Source: G963665925 sp050596425
GTDB lineage: Bacteria > Bacillota > Clostridia > Peptostreptococcales > Acidaminobacteraceae
Assembly (NCBI RefSeq): GCF_050596425.1
Contig: NZ_CP192292.1
Span: 2,232,001 to 2,296,000, forward strand
DNA: 64,000 nt
Direction: 5' to 3'
Shown: one piece after another, positions 47,336-55,965 of the stretch
Numbering within the stretch: position 1 is the first letter of the stretch
Layout of the letters: each line of letters starts with the position of its first letter
Notes under the pieces: model-generated
The model's database searches: none
What the model was told of the DNA's origin: nothing
What the model saw: only the letters and a program-made list of their open reading frames with translations
Made by a program: the position numbers and the translations under genes

Positions 47336-47583
47336 AATGAAATACCATATTGTATAAAGGGCAAGCTACATATAAAATGTTCCGCTATCGCCTAACTAAA
47401 GTAAATAAATAGGTGAATGGTAATTAGCAATTAAATATCATGTGATCTTTCAATGTCTATATGGTGAATAAATAATGACAAACACAAAGAATATATTAGA
47501 TTATATAGAAAAATATGTATAATACTTATGTTGTTACAACTCAAAGGATGTTTACATGTAGACATAAACTTCAGGAGGTTAAT
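47336..47583 (+). promoter_or_regulatory. Leader of the secreted-protein gene
   Basis: No other gene is visible in the 342 bases between stop and start. TTAGAT at 47496-47501 and TATAAT at 47518-47523 (16-base spacing) could be the promoter. A near-palindrome, TGTTTACATGTAGACA, lies at 47549-47564 in the transcribed leader, and AGGAGG precedes the ATG at 47584. Confidence 0.45.
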
Positions 47584-48141
47584 ATGAAAAATTCAAAGAA
47601 AATAATTGCGCTAATGCTACTCCTTGTTATGGTAGTTAGTTCAGGAACAATGGCTTTTGCAAGTAATCGTAAAAAAATCTCATCTAATTTCATGTATAAT
47701 TATTCTTACCGTCAATATCGAGTGGATGGTGAATATGAATGGTCGTTAAAGATTCCAAATCATCCCACAGTTGATGTTCAAGGCAATAACAAAAATGCTA
47801 TACATTTTAAAGATGAGTTGAATGATTTTGAAGACAATTATGATGCATTCAAACGACTGGCTAAACCATCTAAAAAACTTAAAGAAAGTGATCCAAAAGA
47901 ATATGAGGACCGCTATGTCAGATATAAGGTCATGCGTGCGGTTCTACTGGATTACATGGATAAAACAGATGCGAATGTATTAGGTGATGAAGAAGAACTT
48001 AGATACCAGTTTTATAAATACTGGGAAAAACATTATTCTCATGGGCGAGTAGTGAATTTCTATGGAGATGATGTAGATTACGCTTTAACAGCTGGTCGAT
48101 GCATTTCTTGTTGTATAGATTACTATAGCTACTTAGATTAA
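47584..48141 (+). CDS. Secreted protein of unknown function
   Basis: A 185-residue protein. Residues 1-27 are a clear signal peptide (KKIIALMLLLVMVVSSGTMA, cut after AFA). The mature part is polar, rich in Tyr, Asp and Lys, and ends with a cysteine cluster, GRCISCCIDYYSYLD. The central segment (DELNDFEDNYDAFKRLAKPS) is helical. No family is recognised. I start at 47584 because CAGGAGG is correctly spaced; the frame upstream to 47515 has no site. It has its own terminator. Confidence 0.7.
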   Translation: MKNSKKIIALMLLLVMVVSSGTMAFASNRKKISSNFMYNYSYRQYRVDGEYEWSLKIPNHPTVDVQGNNKNAIHFKDELNDFEDNYDAFKRLAKPSKKLKESDPKEYEDRYVRYKVMRAVLLDYMDKTDANVLGDEEELRYQFYKYWEKHYSHGRVVNFYGDDVDYALTAGRCISCCIDYYSYLD

Positions 48142-48162
48142 GTATTATAAAATTTGAATCCC

Positions 48163-48210
48163 ATAAAAAAACAGTGGATTGATATTACTCATCAATCCAC
48201 TGTTTTTATT
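48163..48210. terminator. Bidirectional terminator between secreted protein and prfC
   Basis: An A-rich arm ending AACAGTGGATTGAT at 48183 pairs with ATCAATCCACTGTTTTTAT at 48191-48209 between convergent genes. Confidence 0.9.
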
Positions 48211-48246
48211 TATAGCTTTAAGTTTGTAATTTAATGAATTGAGTTT

Positions 48247-49845
48247 TTATAAAGATACTTCACTAAGCACAATACCTTCATTTCGATCTTCAATATGCTT
48301 TAATGACCATTCGCGTTGGTATAGAATAACAGGTTTTTCCTTGTTAGATTCAACAAGCATGGCATCAGAAGAGAGTGAAAGCTTGTCAACATCACACGAT
48401 GACTCGTCAACCCACCTGATATAGCGGAATGGCATTTGCTCACGAATGACATCAACACCGTATTCATTCTTTAGTCTGTATTCTAGGACTTCAAACTGAA
48501 GAACACCAACCACACCAATAATAAGTTCTTCTACACCAATGTTTGGACGTCTAAAGACTTGGATGGCTCCTTCTTCGGCAAGTTGAGTAATGCCCTTTAC
48601 AAACTGTTTACGCTTCATGGCATTCTTTGTATAAACCTTGGCAAAATGTTCAGGGGCAAACTGTGGAATGCCCTTGTATTCTAGCTCCGACTTGTCAGCA
48701 CAAAGGGTATCACCAATATTGAATATGCCTGGATCGTGAATACCAATTATATCTCCAGGATAGGCGTCTTCTACGATAACACGGTCTTGAGCCATAAATT
48801 GTTGTGGCTGAGCCAATCGCACTTTTTTACCACGCTGGACATGGTTGACCTGCATGCCTTTTTCAAATTTACCAGAGCAAATTCTTAAAAAGGCAATTCT
48901 ATCTCGGTGTGACTTGTCCATATTGGCTTGGATTTTAAATACAAATCCAGTGAAGTTATCGGATTCTGGATCAACTTGGCCCAGGTTGGATTCACGTGGA
49001 GATGGTGGTGGTGTAAATTCGAGGAAGGCCTTTAAGAATGGCTCCACACCGAAGTTTGTAAGGGCTGATCCGAAAAATACTGGTGTCAGATTTCCACTTA
49101 AAACTTCCTTGATGTCAAATTCATCACCTGCGCCATCAAGCAGTTCAATATCTTCAATAATTTTTTCATGAATATCATAGCCCAGTAAGTCTGCAAATTT
49201 TTCATCAGTCACATCGCCAGTTGTTGACTTTGCAATGGCAGAACCGTGTTGTCCATCAGAGAAGAGTTCAATCTGATTATTCATTCTATTAAATACACCC
49301 TTGAAATTGCCGTCTGTACCAACAGGCCAATTGATTGGGTAGGAGTTAATGCCCAGTACAGTTTCTATATCTTCCATAAGTTCAAAAGGATCTTTACCTG
49401 TGCGGTCCATCTTGTTAATGAAAGTGAAAATCGGAATGCCTCTCATCTTACAGACTTGGAATAGCTTTTTCGTCTGAGGTTCCACACCTTTTGCACAGTC
49501 AATAACCATTACGGCACTATCAGCTGCCATAAGTGTTCTGTATGTGTCTTCAGAGAAATCCTGGTGACCAGGTGTGTCTAGAATGTTTATGCAAAAATCG
49601 TCGTATTCAAATTGAAGCACAGACGAAGTAACGGAAATACCTCTTTGCTTTTCAATTTCCATCCAGTCAGAAACTGCGTGTTTCGATGAACGGCGTGATT
49701 TAACTGAACCGGCTTCTCGTATTGCACCTCCGTAGAGTAGAAATTTCTCTGTTAGTGTTGTTTTACCCGCATCGGGGTGGGAAATAATAGCGAAGGTTCT
49801 ACGTCGACGGACTTCATCGCTAAAAGTATAATTCTTCTTAGACAT
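48247..49845 (-). CDS. prfC: Peptide chain release factor 3
   Basis: A 532-residue translational GTPase that recycles release factors 1 and 2 from the ribosome. GTPase motifs are complete: SHPDAGKTTLTEKF (G1), GISVTSS (G2), DTPGHQDFSEDTY (G3), FINKMDR (G4). Domains II and III follow, with the RF3 C-terminal region (GVVGVLQFEVLEYRLKNEYG). Length is normal for RF3. I start at the ATG at 49845, nine bases after AAAGG; an ATG three codons upstream overlaps that site. Confidence 0.97.
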   Translation of the reverse strand: MSKKNYTFSDEVRRRRTFAIISHPDAGKTTLTEKFLLYGGAIREAGSVKSRRSSKHAVSDWMEIEKQRGISVTSSVLQFEYDDFCINILDTPGHQDFSEDTYRTLMAADSAVMVIDCAKGVEPQTKKLFQVCKMRGIPIFTFINKMDRTGKDPFELMEDIETVLGINSYPINWPVGTDGNFKGVFNRMNNQIELFSDGQHGSAIAKSTTGDVTDEKFADLLGYDIHEKIIEDIELLDGAGDEFDIKEVLSGNLTPVFFGSALTNFGVEPFLKAFLEFTPPPSPRESNLGQVDPESDNFTGFVFKIQANMDKSHRDRIAFLRICSGKFEKGMQVNHVQRGKKVRLAQPQQFMAQDRVIVEDAYPGDIIGIHDPGIFNIGDTLCADKSELEYKGIPQFAPEHFAKVYTKNAMKRKQFVKGITQLAEEGAIQVFRRPNIGVEELIIGVVGVLQFEVLEYRLKNEYGVDVIREQMPFRYIRWVDESSCDVDKLSLSSDAMLVESNKEKPVILYQREWSLKHIEDRNEGIVLSEVSL

Positions 49846-50254
49846 TTGTATCATCCTTTATCAAAATGGTTTTAGTGGCTTCTATAGTAAACAATTAAAT
49901 TGTGTTATTTAAGCGTTTTTATCAGGTCAGTCTCGTATTTTCAGAAAAAAGATCAACCTTTACGATATTATTCTTTTTTGAGTAAAATGTCAATGCCTGA
50001 CCCCCTGAAGCTAAAATTGTGTGAATGAACAAAAAAATAATATTTTTTTATATGATTCGTACTGAAATTTCCACTTAGATTTGTTAATCTATACATGGAG
50101 TATATCTCAAAACACTGTAATTAACTTGTGTTTAGTAAATCCTACTCGATGGTATTAACTTTTGACATTTGAGATCAATTATACGTATAAACCTTCGGAT
50201 GATCATATTATTAGTTCGTTTTGAAATCATCCAGCGGGGAAAAGGGAGATTTAT
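49846..50254. other. 409-bp divergent intergenic region
   Basis: No gene or repeat is visible between prfC and the fructose-bisphosphatase gene apart from the promoter at 50162. The sequence is AT-rich, with a run ATAATATTTTTTTATATG near 50040-50060 that may be an UP element or a bent region. Confidence 0.45.
50162..50191 (+). promoter_or_regulatory. Sigma-A promoter of the fructose-bisphosphatase gene
   Basis: A consensus TTGACA at 50162-50167 and TATAAA at 50186-50191 are 18 bases apart, about 60 bases before the start codon. Confidence 0.65.
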
Positions 50255-52228
50255 ATGCATCAGGGTTATGATTTGAAGTATCTTCAGTTGTTGAGCAAAC
50301 AGTATCCCACTATTGATGAAGTGACCACAGAGGTTATTAATCTCAGTGCCATAATCAACTTACCAAAAGGAACGGAGCATTTTCTCACGGACATTCATGG
50401 GGAACATGAAGCCTTTGACCGCGTCATGCGAAATGCATCAGGTGTTGTTAAAAGAAAGATCGGTGACACTTTTGGAGACTTGTTGACTGCTGAAGAAAAA
50501 AAGAGTCTTGCAACGCTTGTCTATTATCCAAAAGAAAAGTTAGACATGATCAAAAGCTCAGACATTGAAATGAAGGAGTGGTATAGAACGACCATTTATC
50601 GTTTGGTACTCCTTAGTCGTGCGGCAGGGTATAAATACACTCGATCAAAGGTGAGAAAAGCATTGCCTCAAAGCTTTGCATACATAATCGAAGAGCTTCT
50701 TAATGAAAAAGAAAACAGTGAAATGAAACAAACCTATTATCAATCCATCATAAACAGCATTATTGATATTGACTGTGCTGATGACTTTATCATAGCTATG
50801 TGTCAAGTTATTCGGAAACTGGTTGTGGACAGACTTCATATTATTGGAGATATTTACGATAGAGGCCCTGGAGCACATATCATTATGGATCTACTCATAG
50901 GTCACCATTCTGTTGATGTTCAGTGGGGCAACCACGACATTTTATGGATGGGGGCTGCGGCAGGATCGGAATCGTGTATTGCCAATACCATTCGTATTGC
51001 CCTTCGGTATGGGAACTTAGAAACCCTTGAGGAAGGATATGGCATTAACCTATCAGCCTTGATTCGTTTCACTCTAGAAACATACAAAGGAGCGTATTCA
51101 AGCAAGGTAAGGGCAAAAGTTAAGCCAACGGAGTTTAAAGAAAAAGATATTGATTTGCTTTCAAGAATGCAAAAGGCCATTGCAGTGATCCAGTTCAAGG
51201 TGGAAGGACAACTTATTGAGCGCAGACCAGAGTTCCATATGGCTGATAGAAATATTATGGAAACCATGAATCTTGAAAAAGGAACAGTTCTTGTTGACGG
51301 TCTTGAGTACAAACTCAACGATACAGACTTCCCAACATTCGATCCCCAAAATCCATATAAGTTAACGGATGAGGAAAGAGAAGTCCTTGATAAACTCAAA
51401 CAGTCTTTCATGCGTTCTGAAAAACTAAAAGAACACATTGAGTTCTTATACAACAAGGGGTCTATGTATTTGGTTCACAATCAAAACCTCATGTATCATG
51501 GGTGCATTCCTATTGATGACAAGGGAGAGTTCTTAGCGTTTAACGCCCATGGCTACAAGTATAGTGGAAAGGCTTTACTCGACTATTTTGACCATATGGC
51601 ACGTAAGGCCTATTTCTCCCATAAGGCAGAGGAAAAGGCTGAGGCGCTGGATACCATGTGGTATATGTGGTGCGGGGAGTTGTCTCCACTGTTTGGGAAA
51701 AAGAAAATGGCGACATTTGAGCGCTACTTTATTGATGACAAAAAAACCCATAAAGAAATTAAAAACCCTTATTATGAACTAAGAAGCGATGAAGGCGTTT
51801 GTACGAATGTCCTCAAAGAGTTCGGTTTAGAAAAATCCTTCTCCCATATTATTAGTGGACATGTTCCTGTCAAGGCAGCGGATGGCGAGGTGCCTATTAA
51901 GGCCGGTGGAAAACTCATCGCCATTGATGGCGGCTTCTCAAAAGCCTACCAAAAAGAGACGGGCATTGCGGGTTACACCCTCATATTCAATTCCCAGGGC
52001 ATGGTTCTTGTTTCCCATGAAAGATTTGAATCCAAAGCCAGGTCAATTGAAGAAGACTTGGATGTTCTGCCGACCACTGTCTTTATCGAAAAAGATCAGC
52101 CAAGAATGTATGTTGGTGATACAGATGTGGGTCGGGAAATGAAGGAGAATATTCGTGCTCTCAAAGCCCTATTAAGTGCATATAGAGAAGGGGAAATTTG
52201 TCAAAAGGGACATACAATTCAGTTTTGA
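50255..52228 (+). CDS. fbp: Fructose-1,6-bisphosphatase, class III
   Basis: A 657-residue gluconeogenic enzyme that converts fructose 1,6-bisphosphate to fructose 6-phosphate. It is the Firmicutes class III type, with calcineurin-like metallophosphatase motifs: LTDIHGEHEAFDRVMRNASG, GDIYDRGPGAHIIMD, QWGNHDILWMG and, near the end, HIISGHVPVKAADGEVPIKA. Length is close to the Bacillus subtilis enzyme. A TTGACA promoter and GGGGAAAAGGGAG ribosome site precede it. It is transcribed alone; no terminator hairpin is visible within 60 bases after the stop. Confidence 0.97.
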   Translation: MHQGYDLKYLQLLSKQYPTIDEVTTEVINLSAIINLPKGTEHFLTDIHGEHEAFDRVMRNASGVVKRKIGDTFGDLLTAEEKKSLATLVYYPKEKLDMIKSSDIEMKEWYRTTIYRLVLLSRAAGYKYTRSKVRKALPQSFAYIIEELLNEKENSEMKQTYYQSIINSIIDIDCADDFIIAMCQVIRKLVVDRLHIIGDIYDRGPGAHIIMDLLIGHHSVDVQWGNHDILWMGAAAGSESCIANTIRIALRYGNLETLEEGYGINLSALIRFTLETYKGAYSSKVRAKVKPTEFKEKDIDLLSRMQKAIAVIQFKVEGQLIERRPEFHMADRNIMETMNLEKGTVLVDGLEYKLNDTDFPTFDPQNPYKLTDEEREVLDKLKQSFMRSEKLKEHIEFLYNKGSMYLVHNQNLMYHGCIPIDDKGEFLAFNAHGYKYSGKALLDYFDHMARKAYFSHKAEEKAEALDTMWYMWCGELSPLFGKKKMATFERYFIDDKKTHKEIKNPYYELRSDEGVCTNVLKEFGLEKSFSHIISGHVPVKAADGEVPIKAGGKLIAIDGGFSKAYQKETGIAGYTLIFNSQGMVLVSHERFESKARSIEEDLDVLPTTVFIEKDQPRMYVGDTDVGREMKENIRALKALLSAYREGEICQKGHTIQF

Positions 52229-52955
52229 TGAAATGTTGAAAAGTATTTTGTCATAAGAAGATGTTTTTTTAATATAATTTAAGAAAAACTGATTGAAGAA
52301 CACAATCGCGGGTATCTTATTAGCAGGGATGATACTTCCCGCGATAGAAAAGGTAGCTTCGGAAGAATGTAATGCGGTTGAATGTTAGGTCTTGGAGTTT
52401 AAGTATTAATGTTTAACAATGCAGTACGCTTTAGAAGTACCAAGTAATGTGTTTTTGTATCAAGCACCAAGTTTTATGCAATATGCACTAAGCAATATGC
52501 ACTAAGCAACACAATTGAATAAATGTTTGGTAGTTAATTTGAAAAGTAACAAAGTAAGGCAAAGTGTTTTAAGTTTAAAATTGTATCTTTAAAGAAGAAG
52601 TGTTAAAGTCGTACCATTTTAGTTTGAAGTGTTTTGGTTTACAAGTTACCATTTCTATCGAATTTGAAACAAGAGCGGATCATGCATTACGATCCGCTCG
52701 TTTTTATTTTAAACACCATAAAAGTCGTTTATGGCTGACCAGCAAGTATACCTTTATTGCGAACAAGGGGGGGATTTAAGACCGCTTGTCTTGTTTGTTC
52801 TTAAAAAAGGGTTTTTCATCTTTTTAAAGAATAATAAATAAAAGAATGATACCTGTAAAAGCATAAGTTTCATCATATAGTCTTGTCTTCATTTAATGAA
52901 ACGTGTAATGACAATAAAATATTAGGTGGAAATTAAATTTTCCTCGGAGGCCTCT
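52229..52955 (+). ncRNA. Possible non-coding transcript downstream of fbp
   Basis: This 727-base gap holds no open frame of useful length but has transcript-like signals. TTGTCA at 52248-52253 and TATAAT at 52273-52278 (19-base spacing) could be a promoter. A hairpin ATCGCGGG/CCCGCGAT spans 52305-52345. A 14-base tandem repeat (GCAATATGCACTAA) sits at 52478-52505. A strong terminator is at 52673-52700. The result could be a free RNA of about 400 bases or a long fbp 3' leader/tail. After 52710 a further AACAAG-type hairpin and AT-rich sequence lead to the next gene. I cannot match it to a known RNA family. Confidence 0.35.
52673..52710 (+). terminator. Rho-independent terminator 440 bases downstream of fbp
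   Basis: GAGCGGATC at 52673-52681 pairs perfectly with GATCCGCTC at 52691-52699, followed by GTTTTTATTTT. Confidence 0.9.
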
Positions 52956-53735
52956 ATGATCATAAAATTATCTGAAATGGATTACGAAAAAGCATTAAGG
53001 CTGATTCAAAAGGACAATGCAAGAAATTATTTCATTCGTTTGGGACTTGAAAGCGAGAAACGTGTCTTTAAAAATATATATGGGCAGATTGATGGAGAAG
53101 GCAATATGCGTGCTGCCCTTTTTCACAGGGAATCAGGGAACCTGCAGTTTTACTCTGATGGCGCTTTTGAGGTGGAAGGCTTTACCGAGATTATACGTGA
53201 ATTAGACTTTGGAAAACTCATAGGGCCTGCATCCTATTGTGATAAATTTTTAGACAAGGCCTTGTTTTCAAGTGTTGAAGAAGGGGCATACATTGCCGAG
53301 CTGCGAGATTTTAAAAAACAATATGACTTCAGATATTATCACGACGTGAAGTCCTTGTCTATTCATGACCTAGATAAGGTTATTGATTTGTATGATAAGG
53401 TCTTTGAAAGTCACAGTTCACTTGATAACATGAAAAAGAAGTTCGAAGACAATCGTGGTCGAGGGGTCTGCATTAAAGAAGATGGTAAGATCATTGCTGT
53501 GGCTCAAAGCGATTTTGAAGAGGCTCGGTCAGCTTTGATTGTCGGAGTGGCCACTGACCCAGACCATCAAAAGAATGGGTTTGCATCACAATGTCTGGAA
53601 ACCCTCTGCAAAGAACTCCTATCTGAGGGGAGAAAACTCTATTTGCAATATGACAACCATAGTGCTGGACGCATATATGGGCGTTTTGGTTTCAAACCGA
53701 TAGACCAGGTGAAACACTATTTGAATTTAAAATAA
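52956..53735 (+). CDS. GNAT-family N-acetyltransferase
   Basis: A 259-residue acetyltransferase. The C-terminal half carries the acetyl-CoA motif VGVATDPDHQKNGFASQCLE and the end motif LYLQYDNHSAGRIYGRFGFK. The N-terminal 130 residues are a second, less conserved domain, as in the two-domain GNAT proteins of Firmicutes. Substrate unknown. I start at 52956, preceded by CGGAGGCCTCT; the in-frame upstream GTG at 52926 lies before it. It is followed closely by the acyltransferase gene and may be co-transcribed. Confidence 0.87.
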   Translation: MIIKLSEMDYEKALRLIQKDNARNYFIRLGLESEKRVFKNIYGQIDGEGNMRAALFHRESGNLQFYSDGAFEVEGFTEIIRELDFGKLIGPASYCDKFLDKALFSSVEEGAYIAELRDFKKQYDFRYYHDVKSLSIHDLDKVIDLYDKVFESHSSLDNMKKKFEDNRGRGVCIKEDGKIIAVAQSDFEEARSALIVGVATDPDHQKNGFASQCLETLCKELLSEGRKLYLQYDNHSAGRIYGRFGFKPIDQVKHYLNLK

Positions 53736-53765
53736 GTAATACGCGTATGATTTGGGGAGAGTTTT

Positions 53766-55025
53766 ATGCCAAGCAAACAGTGGTTTAAGCTGGACACAGC
53801 AGGAAAAATGTATTCATCAATAAAGTCATCAAGAGCCACAACACTGTTTAGGCTATCAGCAGATTTAAAAAAGAATGTGGATCCAGATATTTTGCAGTTG
53901 TCACTTGACCACATTATTGAAAGATTTCCATACTTTAATGTAAATCTAAGGCGGGGGATATTTTGGTACTATTTCGATAAGAATGAAAGTCACCCACGCA
54001 TTGAGAAGGAAACCTACTATCCTTGTATGTATATGAAAATTAAGAAGAAGGGGATTCATCCCTTTCGAGTTCTTTACTACAATAAGAAAGTCTCGGTTGA
54101 GTTTTCCCATATTATCACGGATGGGGCCGGAGCAGTCACTTTTTTACGTGCACTGCTGTTTGAATATTATAGGCTTCTCGGATTTGACTGTGATGATGAC
54201 ACCATTTTCAAATATGGTCAAGAGCCTCATCCGGAAGAGGTTGAAGACGCTTTTGGAAAACACTATGATGAAAATTTACCCATGTACAGAAAAAAGGTGG
54301 ACGCCTTCCACTTTCCATTCCGTCGAGATAAAAAAGGCGTTTATAACGTCGTAACAGGTATATTGCCCGTAGAGAACTTGTTGGTCCTATCCAGATCCCA
54401 TGGGGTGTCGTTGACAGAGTTTTTAAGCGCTGTTTATTTTGATGCCATACAGACCTTGATTGAAAATGAGAATTATAAGAAAAAGCCCATTGTTCTTAAC
54501 ATTCCTGTAAATTTAAGAAGAATGCTTGGATCAAAGACCATGAGGAACTTCTTTATAAGTGTGACCCCTATGATTGACCCGAGGTTAGGCCATTATACAT
54601 TCGATGAAATATTAAAGTACGTCCATTATTTTATGAAGATTACTGTGGATGAAAAGTACGTGCGACAACAGATACGACAAAGCGTTATGAGTGAAAAAAC
54701 ACTTTTTCTGCGTGTCGTCCCTCTGTTTATAAAAGATATGCTCATGCCATTTATTTATAAAATGTACGGGGAAGGCAATTATACCACTGGTTTTTCGAAT
54801 GTTGGAGCTATACGAATGCCTCCAGCCCTAGAAGATCAAATTGACAGGTTTGAACTATACCCACCGCCAAGCATAGGCAACACTCTTAAAGTGACAACGG
54901 TGAGTTATAAAGAAAACTTATATATTTCATTTGGTAGTTTAACAAGAGACCGAAGAGTGGAACAGATATATTTCTCTAAATTGAGAGAGATGGGTGTACC
55001 CGTTAGGATTGAAACCAATAGATAG
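53766..55025 (+). CDS. Condensation/alcohol acetyltransferase-like protein
   Basis: A 419-residue acyltransferase-fold protein. The catalytic HxxxDG motif is present as VEFSHIITDGAGAVTFLRAL, and the family pattern around PIVLNIPVNLRRMLGSKTMR followed by NFF and TTGFSNVGAIRMP is that of alcohol acetyltransferase and condensation-domain relatives. It would join an acyl group to an alcohol or amine. Its downstream neighbour, nine bases on, is a zinc-ribbon membrane protein of a family that usually stands next to this one, so the two likely form one membrane-associated activity, perhaps in lipid or glycolipid synthesis (inference). Confidence 0.85.
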   Translation: MPSKQWFKLDTAGKMYSSIKSSRATTLFRLSADLKKNVDPDILQLSLDHIIERFPYFNVNLRRGIFWYYFDKNESHPRIEKETYYPCMYMKIKKKGIHPFRVLYYNKKVSVEFSHIITDGAGAVTFLRALLFEYYRLLGFDCDDDTIFKYGQEPHPEEVEDAFGKHYDENLPMYRKKVDAFHFPFRRDKKGVYNVVTGILPVENLLVLSRSHGVSLTEFLSAVYFDAIQTLIENENYKKKPIVLNIPVNLRRMLGSKTMRNFFISVTPMIDPRLGHYTFDEILKYVHYFMKITVDEKYVRQQIRQSVMSEKTLFLRVVPLFIKDMLMPFIYKMYGEGNYTTGFSNVGAIRMPPALEDQIDRFELYPPPSIGNTLKVTTVSYKENLYISFGSLTRDRRVEQIYFSKLREMGVPVRIETNR

Positions 55026-55033
55026 GAGAAACC

Positions 55034-55750
55034 ATGCCTTATTGCTCTAAGTGCGGTGTAGAAGTTGGAAATGAACATGATAACTGCCCGCTGTGTCATT
55101 TTCCAATTCCTGATGTAACCGTTGAACACGAACGGGAAAGCGATGATCGATTTCCGGATGTTAAAAATATATACACACAGTTGGCCCTGGATTTTAAAAG
55201 AAAAGCATTTTATACTTTAACCTTCTTGCTACTGGGCAACGCATTGGGATTAATGTACACCAATTATATGATTGATGGTGTCTTGAGCTGGTCCTTATAT
55301 TCTGGCATAACTTTTTTCTGTATGTGGATTTATCTAATATTTTTGTTTAGGTATGTGAGAAGTATTTCAAAGTCAATTGTTGGAGCTGGCTTGAATACAT
55401 TATTCTTGCTGGCGGTGCTTGATATCATAAATGGTGCCTTTGAATGGTTTGTTCCCCTTGGTCTTCCTGCCGTTTTTATGGCCCTGATATTTATACTCAT
55501 TAATTATTATATGTGGATTAAGAGTAGAAATAGAGGTCTTCATACAGTGGCTCTAAGTTTATTTTTAGGGGTAGGTTATTGTATTGGGCTTGAGTTCTTC
55601 ATTAACGCATACGTGGGGGAAGGGGATGTCCTTATTTGGTCAATCAATGTTGCCCTAAACGTTATGCCATGGGCCCTTCTTATGCTGTATATTCACTATC
55701 AGATTCCTATGTGGATTAAGGAAGAAATCAAAAAAAGAGTTCATATTTAG
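55034..55750 (+). CDS. Zinc-ribbon membrane protein (DUF6320-like)
   Basis: A 238-residue membrane protein. It opens with a zinc ribbon, MPYCSKCGVEVGNEHDNCPL with a CxxC pair twice (CSKC, CPLC), followed by about six hydrophobic segments from residue 55 onward. The order and the upstream acyltransferase fit the DUF6320 family; I recall this pairing but cannot test it here. It starts after TAGGAGAAACC, directly coupled to the acyltransferase stop. Confidence 0.8.
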   Translation: MPYCSKCGVEVGNEHDNCPLCHFPIPDVTVEHERESDDRFPDVKNIYTQLALDFKRKAFYTLTFLLLGNALGLMYTNYMIDGVLSWSLYSGITFFCMWIYLIFLFRYVRSISKSIVGAGLNTLFLLAVLDIINGAFEWFVPLGLPAVFMALIFILINYYMWIKSRNRGLHTVALSLFLGVGYCIGLEFFINAYVGEGDVLIWSINVALNVMPWALLMLYIHYQIPMWIKEEIKKRVHI

Positions 55751-55772
55751 AGTTTATATTTAATGTGGGTTT

Positions 55773-55825
55773 AAAAGTCTGTCCTGTCACCTTGTCAAGT
55801 CTTGGGTGTTTAGGCAGACTTTTTA
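55773..55825 (+). terminator. Terminator after the acyltransferase operon
   Basis: AAAAGTCTG at 55773-55781 pairs with CAGACTTTT at 55815-55823, with an inner GGTG/CACC pair, followed by T-rich sequence. Confidence 0.75.
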
Positions 55826-55965
55826 TATTTTTCAGAGTTGTATCAAAAATTGAAGATAAAATAGAAGTGAATAGACTAATTAATTCGAAAAAGAATCATA
55901 TTCTTAGATTAAGTCATGTCGACTTGGGAATAATAAATACTAGTGTAAGATTAGGGGGAGTTGAC

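Noticed and set aside
52400..52440. tmRNA-like tag (TACGCTTTAGAA) in the region after fbp
   Set aside because: No tRNA-like ends, no GGTTCGAxxCC arm and no CCA-type 3' end nearby, so the similarity is by chance.
52478..52505. CRISPR-like repeat
   Set aside because: Only two adjacent 14-base units with no spacers; a simple tandem duplication.
55765..55965. N-terminal extension of the GGDEF protein
   Set aside because: It contains the terminator of the previous operon, and the ATG at 55966 has a good GGGGGAG site.
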